DNA of 64,000 bases, taken from positions 62,001 to 126,000 of the forward strand of contig UESW01004633.1 in the NCBI GenBank assembly GCA_900491605.1, in the 5' to 3' direction. The stretch comes from Calamus simplicifolius. Lineage: Eukaryota > Streptophyta > Magnoliopsida > Arecales > Arecaceae. This document shows, piece after piece, positions 33,717-45,588 of the stretch. The first letter of the stretch is position 1. Every line of letters starts with the position of its first letter. The position numbers and the translations under genes were made by a program. The notes under the pieces are model-generated. The model saw nothing but the letters and a program-made list of their open reading frames with translations. It was not told the DNA's origin and ran no database searches.

Positions 33717-34298
33717 GTGTATGTGTGTCTATATATATATATACACACACACATACCTCTGTCTTGATTATTAGGATTGTTTCTATTGATATATGGATCT
33801 GATAAAATCCCTATGAAACAATCTTTATATGATTTATTTGATAAAGAGGGACAAGGTATTCTTAATCTCTATTTCTCTCATTTAGGGATAGTCCAAAGGG
33901 GAGGCTACTGGTAGTACCCTGAATTATTTCATCCAACAGGCGTACGGTAGGGATATTAGGGACGTACCTATAAGGGAGGCTGCTGTAGTACCTTGGTACG
34001 TTTGACCCAACTACCTGTATACTGGGAGAGTTAATAGGTCATCAAGAATCATCTGAAAGGGCATTAGATCTGATAAACTCTTAATATTCAGTTTATTTAA
34101 TTCAGTTTTATTTAAGAGATTGATCAGTAAGATTTATGCCATGAACCATGCACTTATCTATTCGCTCACCCTTTTGGATATAGTTTAAATAAAGATAAAT
34201 CCAAATGTCTTACAATTAAATCACCATGAAAGGAAGCTTGGGCTTCTCTACCGGATGAGAACGGATGAAAAAAAAAACGTATAAAAAAATGGTAGCGC
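33717..34298. other. Copia leader sequence duplicated without its element
   Basis: Matches 37930-38485. No coding sense. Where the LTR stops and the leader starts could not be fixed because no standard tRNA primer site was found. Confidence 0.5.
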
Positions 34299-34529
34299 TG
34301 ACATGTTTATCTACATTTACGGTTCATCAAACTTATTAGACCAAAGGGAAAATAAATTTTTGGTGATCCATCTATTATGGCATATTTGAAAGAGAAAATG
34401 AAGAGCTATTTGAACATAAAACTTGAAGGCTTCTCAAAATTCTAAGCATCTTGGCAACTGGGGATATTCTTTGCCCATGCTTCTTAGGCCTCATATCTCA
34501 TGCTATCTCCCTCCATCGAGATGATTGAA

Positions 34530-34690
34530 GCTGCAGGATCTGTCCATAGGAAGCAGGCAGGAGCATGATATCTTGTTCGAGATGCCTGTAATCGATTTAT
34601 TGCTATCGGTGTAGTTCCTTTATTCAATGTTATTGTTCTCCGCGCTTAATTAACAAGGGCTTAGCATGGTATTCAGTATCTTTTACTATT
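34530..34690 (+). pseudogene. LINE RNase H-like relic (in duplication copy 2)
   Basis: Copy of 28430-28590 with nearly identical bases. The same stops are present, so it was already dead before the duplication. Confidence 0.5.
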
Positions 34691-36149
34691 TCTTTACTAA
34701 CTTGGCTTGTTATTGAAAAAGATTCTAGCAACATATATAATTAAATGAATTCAATCTGAATCATATGCCTTCAAGTGCCTCTATCATTTTCTAAAAAATA
34801 TCACCACCTTGTTCGATTGCAAATAATGTATGTGGGCTAGTCCTCCGGCAAAGGTTATCAAATTATCTATAACGAGTGCATAAATACTTTATCATTTATC
34901 TATAGTTTTAGTCTATATTAAGTTGGACAATTGTGTAAAGCATCCAAGAAGAATCCAATCAATCGAATATTAACTTTTAAAAAAAAATGTTTAGAATATT
35001 TACTCATTCTAGAATTATCAAACAATCCAGTCTGGTTTAATTTATTTAACCCAATCTAGCCCACCCCAGACAAGCCTGGCTGAACTAAAATTTAGTTTTA
35101 AGACTGGATTAGGTTAGGTTTAATTGAAGAAATCTCTACTCAACCGCAGCTTAGAGTTGGAGATTTTGTTTGGATTATGGTCAGGGTCTAAGTTTAGCTC
35201 CATCACAGCTCTAGCTAAAGCCAAGGAAAATCTTTCCTTTCAAAAATCTTATATTAGGATTCTAAATCTACTATACCAAGATTTGATTTTGGGAGCCTAG
35301 ATACGGGACTTGATTTATTAGGTTCAAAACTACTTCGATGAAATTTTAAAAACCTTTGAATTCTTTTAAATCCTCTGCTGTGAAGTGGATTTAGCCATGT
35401 TCACTTGTAACGTCTGGAGAACATTTGGACAGGGCCTTCTCTGTCTTTCATTGTTTTATTGGGTTGAAATACGTAAAAGTTCCAATTAACTCCAATTGGA
35501 AACCCAATCGAATTGGACTGGTACCAAGCATCAGCTTGTGGATCTCAGAAACTCCCAGTCAATTTATTTTATATGCTAGAAGAGTGCTGTACCTACGGCA
35601 CTTCCAAAGCTCCTTATTTAATAATAATAATAATAAAAGGATGGTGGATGAACCGGAGAACCGATTCGGTAAAGGCGTTGGGGTTTATATCGGTTTTTTT
35701 TTTTCTGAATTATTTTTGATAGATTCTTGGACTATAGTTGTTAGACCTGATTTGAACATCGACTCAGCCAAGGGCTCGAGTTATCGGGTTACTGATTCAA
35801 CCGTCGGATCATCGATTGAACCATCAATCAATTATTTTAGCCATAAATATATTCTTTTTCATAGGATTAAACTCTCCTCTATCATTTGGCATATGAAAAT
35901 TTGGCTTTTAGCATCTAATACACATGCATATGCTTTACTTGCTAATATCTCGGAGTGACCACTATCCTCCTATTGATCATAAGGAAAAAGTGCTTCAGCA
36001 ATAATAATTCTCTTCGAAAAACAAGTGCTAGTATTGGGACCTCAACCTACTAATACTTAGGATAATTTAGAGCAAGAAACATGAAATGAATCAGTGAGAT
36101 CACTATGAATCAACTCACTTTAGAATTTTAGAATTTTTCTATTTATAAT

Positions 36150-36885
36150 AATCTCAATGCATTTTACAAGTGTACCTTTATTAAGTTGGAAAATGGATTC
36201 AATATTCGGTTTCACAAGGCCTCGTAGTGCCGCTCTATGCCATTTTATTTTTTCTTCAAGGATATCTTCCACAGAGCTGTTAAACCAACTCAGACATTTT
36301 GATGGCCTCTCTTTGGAATTTGAGATCCTTGTCTTGGAGAATCAAACTTTTATGACCCTTGACTCAAATGGAGACCAATCAATTGGAGAGCTTCAAGAAC
36401 ATCCTCACGACATGTAGACCCTCAAGGATAGCTGATGTATTGGTTTGGAAGCCTATATAAAATGATAATTTTTCATTCAACTCCTACAAATTTATCAATA
36501 ATAGAGGTATATATAATATGCCCATACTACATACTCATTTAGAAAGCCACCATTCTCAAGGAAGTTAAGGTGTTTCCGTAGCTGCATTAAAAAATGGATT
36601 GCATACGAGTGATGTTCTTGCGAGGAAAGATTGGATAGTGAATGTTGACTGCCTTTTTTATCATGTTGGAGTAAAGTCTATTCCCCACCTTTTCATTAGA
36701 TGGCCGTTCGAACAAAGCATTTTGTTACCTTTGGATCTGATCAACTCGGATTTACCGGGTGGCCGAGTAATCTCTACACTCTTTGGACTTCTTGGAGGAA
36801 AAGAATTCCTGCATGCATTAGAAAGGCCTAGGATTGTTGCTTATATTCATGTGCAAGCATGTTTAGGATGAGTCTAATGCAAGGT
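36150..36885 (+). pseudogene. Old LINE relic, zf-RVT region (in duplication copy 2)
   Basis: Near-identical to 32154-32890. The segment at 36599-36871 gives the same 90-residue reading as 32606-32878. The upstream GGLGIKNL part is missing because of the deletion in copy 2. Confidence 0.6.
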
Positions 36886-36917
36886 TATTCCTTCAAAATA
36901 GTTTGCTTTCATTGTTC

Positions 36918-37690
36918 TGTTGGTTTTTTTCTCCTTTAAGCATATCGGTTACATACGACTAAGGTGGTCCTATATTCTGATCTTGAGGGATTGCGTGAAT
37001 TCAAATTTTGAATTCACGATTGAGATAAGAATCCATCAATCATATCTGTTTAAAGCGGCGCCATCTGTGATGGACAGATAAGGCATAAAGGTTTATAAAA
37101 CGGGTAGGTTCCTGCGCCTGGTTTCATCGAAAGAAAGTTTACACCATTGCTGAGAGAAACCGCAAGGCGTGGAAGATCCTTACCTTCATCTGGAAGAAAA
37201 TCAACTGCAATGGCTGGAGGTATTTATCGATCTTTCCTTAATTAATTAGGATAAATATATTGGTTCCATATTTCCGCATATATGATAGGGATCAATATAT
37301 TTAATTTCAGTCTATCATGTTCTTCAACAAAATCCTTTTAATCTTTTCTGCCAATAGAAGCAACTTTGTTTAGTGAAGGCATTGAATATGCATCAAAGAG
37401 ATGGAACTCACTCTCTTTCTTAATTTCTACTACTCTTCAATAAGAGTTGCTTTGTTTTCTATACGATCAGTTTACGATAAACCTGATTTTATTTTAAATT
37501 TCTATCAGCATTGTTATCTTTTCTTCTTCTTCCTCCATTTCGCTTTTACTTTCTTTTCTTATTAATAATCCAGAAGAAGTATCTTGCTCCCTTCCTTTCC
37601 GGGTGAAAGAAAAAAAAAGTGTATGTATATATATATATATATATATATATGAAGAATACATATGAATAGATATGATTAAGGTTAGAAAAA
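36918..37690 (+). repeat. 5' LTR of copia A (in duplication copy 2)
   Basis: Matches 44100-44944 from TGTTGGTTTTTTTCTCC to GATTAAGGTTAG. The matching LTR text continues with variable (TA)n subrepeats to about 37945. The exact LTR/leader border is not established. Confidence 0.7.
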
Positions 37691-37693
37691 AAT

Positions 37694-37735
37694 GTATGTG
37701 TGTCTATATATATATATATATATAGACACACATAC
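37694..37735. repeat. Perfect TA-centred palindrome in the LTR
   Basis: GTATGTGTGTCTA, a TA run, then TAGACACACATAC: the two sides are exact reverse complements over 42 bp. A second such palindrome is near 37880-37924. The equivalent in copy 1 (33718-33757) has lost symmetry. It could extrude as a cruciform. Confidence 0.75.
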
Positions 37736-37757
37736 CTCTGTCTTGATTATTAGGATT

Positions 37758-37838
<81 letters not shown>

Positions 37839-37883
37839 AAGAATACATATGAATACATATGATTAAGGTTAGAAAAAAGTGTA

Positions 37884-37923
<40 letters not shown>

Positions 37924-38474
37924 TATCTCTGTCTTGATTATTAGGATTGTTTCTATTGATATATGGATCTGATAAAATCCGGATCTGATAAAATCCTATG
38001 AAAAATCTTTATATGATTTATTTGATAAAGAGGGACAAGGTATTCTTGATCTCTATTTCTCTCATTTAGGGATAGTCCAAAGGGGAGGCTACTGGTAGCA
38101 CCCTGGATTATTTCACCCAACAGGTGTACGGTAGGGATATTAGGGACGTACCAATAAGGGAGGCTGTTGTAGTACCTTGGTATGTTTGACCCAACTACCT
38201 ATGTACCGGGAGAGTTAATAGGTCATCAAGAATCATCTGAAAGGACATTAGATCTGATAAACTCTTAATATTCAGTTTATTTAATTCAGTTTTATTTAAG
38301 AGATTGATCAGTAAGATTTATGCCATGAACCATGCACTTATCTATCCGCTCACCCTTTTGGATATAGTTTAAATAAAGATAAATCCAAATATCTCACGAT
38401 TAAATCACCATGAAAGGAAGTGTGGGCTTTTCTACCAGATGAGAACGGATGAAAAAAAAATGTATAAAAAAAAT

Positions 38475-38830
38475 GGTAGCGCTGAGCGCTGGCTGTCGGC
38501 CAGCGCTGACAAGTGCATTTAGAATAAAAAAAAGGGTAGCGCACTGGCTGAGCGCATTTAGAATAAAAAAAAGGAAGGGGGCGAGAGGCGCTGGCTGCCT
38601 GCCAGTGCCCAATGCCCAGGCAGCCAGCGCAGCGCCTGGGCGCTGTGCCTAGGCCCAGCGCCTGGCTAGGCTAGCGGCCTGGGTCGGTGCTGGAACGCTG
38701 AGCCCAGTCAGGGCTGGCCCACCGCCTGGCTAGCTTAGCCATCTGGGCCAGCAATCAGGTTGGATCGTGTGCCCAGCTTGAACTGCAGCAGGCTGGATTG
38801 CAGCAGTCCAAGCACATCTGATCCAAAATT
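38475..38830. repeat. GC-rich repeat cluster in the copia A leader
   Basis: Many overlapping words GCGCTGGC, CAGCGC, CTGGCTAG and GCCTGGGC in both orientations, in sharp contrast to the AT-rich surroundings. Two GCATTTAGAATAAAAAAAA copies lie near 38514 and 38550. The tandem duplication junction falls at its left edge (38481-38485). The open frames at 38449-38652 (+) and 38350-38612 (-) are incidental. Confidence 0.7.
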
Positions 38831-39185
38831 TTTTGAGGTAATTGAGAGATTTTTTGGTTAAATTAAACTATTAGAATTGGGTAAGGATGACGGGCTGTTG
38901 GCTCGCTTATTAAGTGGTTGGACCATTAGTCTGGCCTATTTATGTTCAATTATATTTAGAATTGTGTGTATAAATTTTATGAATTATGCATGTATCTTAA
39001 GTGACATAATTGAGCATAAAATTTAAATAATGTCTAAGTGATAAATACAATTGAATAATTGAGGAGTAGCCACAGCATCCTTAATTATAAAATTGTATAA
39101 TAAAGTTAGTAAATCACATAAATAATAGACATTAATTGTAATTAATTATATAAATATAATAAAATTTATTCCACAGGAATTTTGT

Positions 39186-39705
39186 TATATTTATATAATT
39201 AATTAGGATAAAATATCAAATTATATTTTTCTAATCTACCCACAGGAATTAGAAAGAAGGAACATAATTTGATACATTATCATACAGACTTAAGTGAATC
39301 TGATTGAATTAAAGCTTTAGCCCACAGGCAAGTTTTATGTTAGTAGATTCACTGTTTTATATTTATATAATTAATTAAGATAAAATATCAAATTATATTT
39401 TTCTAATCTATCCACAGGAATTAGAAAGAAGGAACATAATTTGATAGTTTTATCATACAGACTTAAGTGAATCTGATTGAATTAAAGCTTTAGCCCACAG
39501 GCAAGTTTTATGTCAGTAGATTCCTTATTTTATATTTATATAATAATTAAGATAAAATATCAAATTATATTTTTCTAATCAACCCATAGGAATTAGAAAG
39601 AAGGAACATAATTTGATAGTTTTATCATACAGACTTAAGTGAATCTAATTGAATTAGAGCTTTAGCCCATAGGCAAGTTTTATGTCAGTAGATTCACTGG
39701 TTTCT
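39186..39705 (+). repeat. Three tandem copies of a ~173-bp unit in the copia A leader
   Basis: Units start near 39186, 39357 and 39531. Each has TATATTTATATAATTA, AGGAATTAGAAAGAAGG, CATACAGACTTAAGTGAATC and CAGGCAAGTTTTATG in the same order with a few substitutions. They sit just before the gag ATG at 39786. Confidence 0.85.
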
Positions 39706-39785
39706 AAATGCATAATTTACATTGGTAAAGCATTTTATTAGCCTCAATTTTTGATAATAAGCATGTATGTTTAAATTTTGCAGTT

Positions 39786-42700
39786 ATGCAACCTGTAAAT
39801 TTCTCTGAAATAAAATGTGACATACCTGAATTGAGGGGTGATAACTATAAGGTTTGGAAGGAGAGAATACTTCTTCATCTGGGCTGGATGGACATTGATT
39901 ATGCTATAAGGAAGGATGAACCACCTTCAGTAACTCAGACCAGCACTCCTAATGAGATTGCGATTTATGAACGTTGGGAGCGATCCAATCGCTTGAGTAC
40001 AATGTTCATAAAGACAAAAATCTCTGTTGGTATATGTGGTTCAGTTGATAAGTATGAGAATGTCAGGGAGTTACTAAAGGCCATTGATGAGCAATTTAGT
40101 ACTTCAGACAAAGCTCTTGCCAGTACCCTAATATTGAAGTTGTCATCCCTGAGGCTCACTGGAGTGAGAGGTGTGCGTGAGCACATTATGCAAATGAAGG
40201 ACATTGCAGCTCAACTGAAGACTCTTGAGGTTGAAATGTCTGAGTCCTTTCTGGTGCACTATATTTTAAATACACTTCCACAGCAGTATGAACCATTTAA
40301 GATATCTTATAATACACATAAGGAAAAATGGTCAATCAATGAACTTTTAGCCATGTGTATTCAAGAAGAGGGTAGACTATTGATGGAATTGGATGAAAGT
40401 GCAATGCTGACTACAAATGGAAAGGATCGGGCATGGGCCAAGAAGAAGGGTAAAAGTAAATTACCACCCCAATCTGATATTAAGAAGGAATCCAAGTGTT
40501 TCTTCTTTAAGAAGAAGGGACACATGAAGAAGGATTGCATCAAGTTCAAGACTTGGCTTGAAAAGAAAGGTAAAACAATCTCACTTGTCTGTTATGAATC
40601 TAATATGGCTAATATTATTTATAACACATGGTGGATTGATTCTGGTTCTACAATCCACATTTGCAATACTTTGCAGGGTATGCAAAACTTAAGGAAGCCA
40701 GTGAGAAGTGAGCAGTATATCTCTTCAGGAAATAAGATGCACTCACATGTGGAAGCTATAGGGACATGCACTTTAGTTCTTAGTAGTGGTTTTGTTTTAA
40801 ACTTGGAAATGACCTTTTATGTACCTAGTTTTTCTAGGAATTTAATTTCAGTTTCAAGACTTGTACCTTTGGGTTATTCTTTCAACTTTTCAGATACTTC
40901 TTCAGTTTATATTATAAATCTGAACTTGTTGGGAATGGTACTTTGTCTGATGGTATTTTCTATATTAATTTGCAAAATAATACCACTTATGATGTAATGC
41001 ATGTTAGGACTGGCATGAAAAGATGTGTTGTAAATGATAACTCTTCTATGTTGTGGCATCGAAGATTGGGACATATCTCCATAGATAGAATCAAGAGGTT
41101 AGTGAATGAAGGAGTACTCAATACTTTGGACTTCACTGACTTTGATACTTGTATGGACTGCATTAAGGGCAAGCAGACCAATAAGTCAAAGAAAGGTGCC
41201 AAGAGGAGTTCAGACCTATTAGAGATCATACACACGGACATTTGTTGTCCGGATATGGATTTTCATAGTCCGAAATACTTTATTTGCTTCATTGATGATT
41301 ACTCACGATTTATGTCTCTACTTGCTTCATAATAAGAACGAAGCATTAGATGCCTTTAAGGTATTCAAGGCAGAAGTAGAGACACAATGTGGAAAGCAAA
41401 TCAAAATTGTGAGATCTGATAGAGGAGATGAGTATTATGGGAGATACACAGAAGATGGACAAATGCCTGGTCCATTTGCGAAGTTCCTTTAAGAACATGG
41501 GATTGTTGCCCAATACAGTTTACCTGGCTCACCTGATCAGAATGGTGTAGCAGAAAGAAGAAACCGAATATTGATGGACATGGTGAGGAGCATGATTAGC
41601 AGCTCCAAACTACCTAAGTCCTTGTGGACAAAAGCTCTCAAGACAGCTGTGTGCATATTAAATCGAGTTCCAACCAAGGCTGTTTCTAAAACGCCATTTG
41701 AGTTATTTAAAGGTTGGAAACCAAGTTTGCGACATGTACGCGTATGGGGATGCCCATGTGAAGTGAGAGTATACAATCCACAAGAGAAAAAGCTGGACCC
41801 TAGGACCATTAGTGGGTATTTTGTTGGATATACCGAGAGATCCAAGGGATATAGATTTTACTGTCCATCTCACATAACTAGGATTGTGGAATCGAGAAAT
41901 GCCAAATTTCTTGAGAATGACTTGATCAGTGGGAGTGATCAATTGTAGAGCATGATTCCTAAAAGGGAGCATTCTGATGCTCAACCTTCCACTTCAAGTG
42001 ATTATCGTTCATAGTGCCTCTCAAGATCAAACGGGCATTATACAACTAGTCATTGAAATTCCATAATTTGCTGATAATGAACTAGTAGATCCAGTCTCTC
42101 ATGAGTTACCAGAGATAGTTGAACAATCAACTCCTCCAGAGGAGGTTGTTACAACATTAAGAAGATCTACAAGAGAAAGAAAATCAGCAATCTCTAGTGA
42201 CTATATTGTGTATCTTCAAGAGTCGGACTATAACATTGGAGCTGAAAATGATCCTGAAACGTTTTCACAAGCCATGAATTGTAGGAATCTAATTTATGGT
42301 ATGATGCTATGAAAGATGAGATGAATTCTATGGCAGTTAATGGCGTCTGGGATCTTGTTGAGTTGCCTGATGGAGCAAAAGCCGTTGGCTGTAAATGGGT
42401 CTTTAAGACCAAGAAAGACTCGTTAGGCAACATTGAGCGATATAAGGCAAGACTCATTGTTAAGGGATTCACTCAAAGGGAGGGAATTGATTACAAGGAG
42501 ACATTTTCTTCGATATCTCAGAAAGATTCCTTCCGTATTATCATGGCACTTGTTGCACATTTTGATTTAGAGTTGCAACAAATGGATGTGAAAACTGTAT
42601 TTCTCAATGGAGATCTAGAGGAAGAGGTTTATATGAAACAATCTGAAGGTTTTTTCTCTAGTAATAATGAGCAATTAGTATGCAAGCTCAAGAGATCTAT

Positions 42701-43817
42701 ATATGGATTGAAACAAGCCTCTCGGCAATGGTACTTAAAATTTCATAATGTGATTTCTTCATTTGGATTTGTAGAGAACATCATGGATCAATGTATATAC
42801 CAGAAGGTTAGTGGAAGCAAAATTTGTTTTCTAATCCTATATGTAGACGATATTTTACTTGCAACCAATGATAAAGGTATGTTACATGAGGTGAAATAAT
42901 TTTCTCTGAGAATTTTGACATGAAAGATATGGGTGATGCCTCTTATGTCATTGGCATTAAAATTCAAAGAGACAGACTTCGAGGTGTTTTAGGTCTATCT
43001 CAAGAAACCTATATCAATAAAATTTTAGACAGATTTCAGATGAAAAATTGTTCATCGAGTATAGCTCCCATAGTCAAGGGTGATAGATTCAATTTGAGTC
43101 AATGGCCAAGGAATGACTTTGAGAGGGAGGAAATGAAAAACACTCCATATGCCTCAGCTGTTGGTAGCTTGATGTATGCTCAGGTCTGTACAAGGCCTGA
43201 CATAGCATTTGCAGTTGGAATGTTGGGGAGATATCAGAGTAATCCAGGTTTAGACCACTGGAGAGCTGCTAAGAAGGTGATGAGGTATCTTTAGGGTACC
43301 AAGGACTACATGCTTATGTTCAGACGAACTGAAAACTTGAAAGTAATTGGCTACTCTGATGCTGACTTTGCTGGCTGTGTTGATTCTTGGAAGTCAACAT
43401 CTGGATATATTTATGTTTGCTGATGGAGCTGTATCTTGGAGGAGCGCCAAGCAGACTTTGATTGCTACTTCCACCATGGAAGCCGAGTTCGTATCATGTT
43501 TTGAGGCTACTTCGCATGGTGTATGGTTGAAGAGTTTCATTTCTGGGCTTAGAATTGTGGATTCTATATCTAAGCCATTGAAGATTTATTGTGACAATTC
43601 AGCTGCAGTGTTTATGGCTAAAAACAATAAGAGTGGTAGTCGAAGCAAGTACATCGACATCAAATATTTAGCCATACGAGAACGTGTTAAAGAAAAGACA
43701 GTGGTTATAGAGCACGTGAGCACTGAGTTGATGATAGTTGATCCCTTGACTAAAGGCATGCTACTACAAAAGTTTAGGGATCATGTAGACCGTATGGGTC
43801 TTGGTTATTTTATTTAA
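39786..43817 (+). pseudogene. Copia A gag-pol polyprotein, broken
   Basis: Gag runs from MQPVNFSEIKCDIPELRGDN (39786). The zinc knuckle reads CFFFKKKGHMKKDC, with Phe replacing the second Cys. Protease has WWIDSGSTIHICN. Integrase has the HHCC zinc domain (MLWHRRLGHI...CMDCIKGKQ), HTDICCPD, a frameshift near 41325 and SPDQNGVAERRN. Reverse transcriptase has LELQQMDVKTVFLNGDLEEE and LYVDDILLA. RNase H ends VDPLTKGMLLQKFRDHVDRM (stop 43815-43817). Lesions include a frameshift near 40920, stops at 41490, 41946, 42897 and 43291, and a frameshift near 43408. Those at 41490, 42897 and 43291 replace Gln codons (CAA/CAG). The order protease, integrase, RT, RNase H is diagnostic of copia. Confidence 0.9.
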
Positions 43818-44099
43818 TTCATTGTAATGATAAATTTTATTATTAATAAAACTCTTTTATGATTGTGATGGTTTTCACATTCAGTTATTTAGTGTACACA
43901 TTTATTTGTGATGAGCATCATTAAGCTGGACCTAGAATAAACATGGGGTTTATTCATTAAGTTATATGGGTTTATGTTTGGAAATATAATACATTGTGAT
44001 ACATGGTAAATAATACTCGATTTTAAGAGGACCTATTGCCATGATTAATGTATTCTGTTTCCTACTATAGTAATAGAATATACGGACCATGTGGGAGAA
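43818..44099 (+). other. Copia A 3' untranslated region with polypurine tract
   Basis: Noncoding sequence between the polyprotein stop and the 3' LTR. It ends CATGTGGGAGAA, the plus-strand primer site typical of plant copia elements. Confidence 0.7.
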
Positions 44100-44866
44100 T
44101 GTTGGTTTTTTTCTCCATTAAGCGTATCGGTTAGATACGACTAAGGTGGTCCTATATTCTAATCTTGAGGGATTGCGTGAATTCAAATTTTGAATTCACA
44201 ATTAAGATAAGAATCCCTCAACCATATTCGTTTAAAGTGGCGCCCTCTGTAATGGACAGATAAGGCATAAAGGTTTATAAAACGGGTAGGTCCCTGCGCC
44301 TGATTTCATCGAGAGAAAGTTTATACCATCGCTGAGAGAGACTGCAAGGCATGGAAGATCCTTACCCTCATCTGGAAGAAAATCAACTGCAATGGCTGGA
44401 GGTATTTATCGATCTTTCCTTAATTAATTAGGATAAATATATTGGTCTCATATTTTCGCATATATGATAGGGATCAATATATTTAATTTCAGTCTATCAT
44501 GTTCTTCAACAAAATCCTTTTAATCTTTCTGCCAATAGAAGCAACTTTGTTTAGTGAAGGCATTGAATGTGCATCAAAGACATGGAACTCACTCTCTTTC
44601 TTAATTTCTACTACTCTTCAATAAGAGTTGCTTTGTTTTCTATACGATCAGTTTACGATAAACCTGATTTTATTTTAAATTTCTATCAGCATTGTTATCT
44701 TTTCTTCTTCTTCCTCCATTTCGCTTTTACTTTCTTTTTATTAATAAACCAGAAGAAGTATCTTGCTCCCTTCCTTTCCGGGTGAAAGAAAAAAAAGTGT
44801 ATGTGTATATATATATATATATGAAGAATACATATGAATACATATGATTAAGGTTAGAAAAAAGTG

Positions 44867-44912
<46 letters not shown>

Positions 44913-44944
44913 GAATACATATGAATACATATGATTAAGGTTAG
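44100..44944 (+). repeat. 3' LTR of copia A
   Basis: Starts TGTTGG right after the polypurine tract GTGGGAGAA (44091-44099) and ends by homology at GATTAAGGTTAG. It includes two TA-subrepeat units. Confidence 0.75.
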
Positions 44945-45588
44945 ATAAATTTTATTATGTCTTTATTTTTTTGGGATGGTACCATAAATAATGTGAAATT
45001 TAAAAAAAATATAAATATTATATAAAAAAATAAAATAATCATACGATAGAATGGAGATGAGAATGGTAAAGATTTAGAGTCTATTTTTTAAAAATTAATA
45101 AAAAAATGATTGTTAAATGCTCTATAATTAATTTGATTTTTATCATGATACTTTTGTCAGCTTGTAAATTAAGCTTTTAAAAAAGTTAAAATATAACAGT
45201 AATAGAAAAGATTTGTTGCACCATTTTTTAATGCAACAAACGTGTGTTAATTGTGCAGGCATTTGATGCCGCTTAATCGTTTGTATATATTAATGCGTAA
45301 GCGATACATGCATGTTGACATGTAATGCCGATCAATTTATGCAGTTGATGCGCATTTGCTGGGAAGATAGTGGGGAGCAAGATTTTTCTAACTGTAATAA
45401 ATGGAGGCATGAAAGCGATCAATTTATGCAGTTGGTGTGTACTTACTGGGAAGGCGACAGAGGAAGACTTTTCCGAACAGTAATGAATGCAGCCTGGAAA
45501 GTTGACGGGTTGTTGTTGAACGAGTCAGATGAAAGTCTTAAAAAAAAAAAAAAAAAAAAAAAAGCTAAACTACATAATTAATATCTAT
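44945..45588. other. AT-rich spacer, no gene
   Basis: No coding signature. The open frame at 45312-45581 (MLTCNADQFMQLMRICWEDS) holds an internal repeat (DQFMQLMRICWE / DQFMQLVCTYWE, about 90 bp) and ends in a poly-A run at 45540-45563. It is probably not a gene, though the internal repeat is real. Confidence 0.4.

Larger units (their letters stand above)
28201..34298 (+). repeat. Tandem segmental duplication, copy 1 (about 6.1 kb)
   Basis: From TGACATGTTTATCTAC at 28201 the sequence matches copy 2 from 34299, with few differences, to 29767. It resumes at 31840 (matching 35840) and continues to GGTAGCGCTGA at 34301 (matching 38485). Copy 1 contains a LINE RNase H relic, an (AAT)n tract, a young truncated LINE, a zinc-finger LINE relic and an orphan copia LTR with part of its leader. 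The shared bases at the junction are TGA, so a microhomology-mediated or unequal event is plausible. Confidence 0.9.
34299..38485 (+). repeat. Tandem segmental duplication, copy 2
   Basis: It follows copy 1 head-to-tail. It lacks the 2,072 bp found at 29768-31839 in copy 1, has a shorter (AAT)n, and has an extra ~190-bp subrepeat in the LTR TA region (near 37648-37745 and 37835-37945). At its right end it runs without a break into the copia leader and body, so the right boundary here is the original sequence and copy 1's right end is the novel junction. Confidence 0.9.
36918..44944 (+). mobile_element. Ty1/copia retrotransposon A
   Basis: 5' LTR from 36918 (TGTTGG), long leader with GC-rich and tandem-repeat parts, gag-pol 39786-43817, polypurine tract GTGGGAGAA directly before the 3' LTR at 44100. 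The 3' LTR matches the 5' LTR to 44944 and then diverges inside TA-rich DNA, so its end may be deleted. A flanking target duplication could not be shown (TGTTC precedes the 5' LTR). The element's 5' part was copied in the tandem duplication 28201-38485. Confidence 0.85.

Noticed and set aside
33505..33750. IYIYIY-type open frames in LTRs (also 37546-37731, 44727-44930, 51522-51737)
   Set aside because: Translations of (TA)n microsatellites.
45312..45581. 89-residue open frame with internal repeat
   Set aside because: Ends in poly-Lys from a poly-A run; no homology recognised. The ~90-bp duplication is real but probably noncoding.
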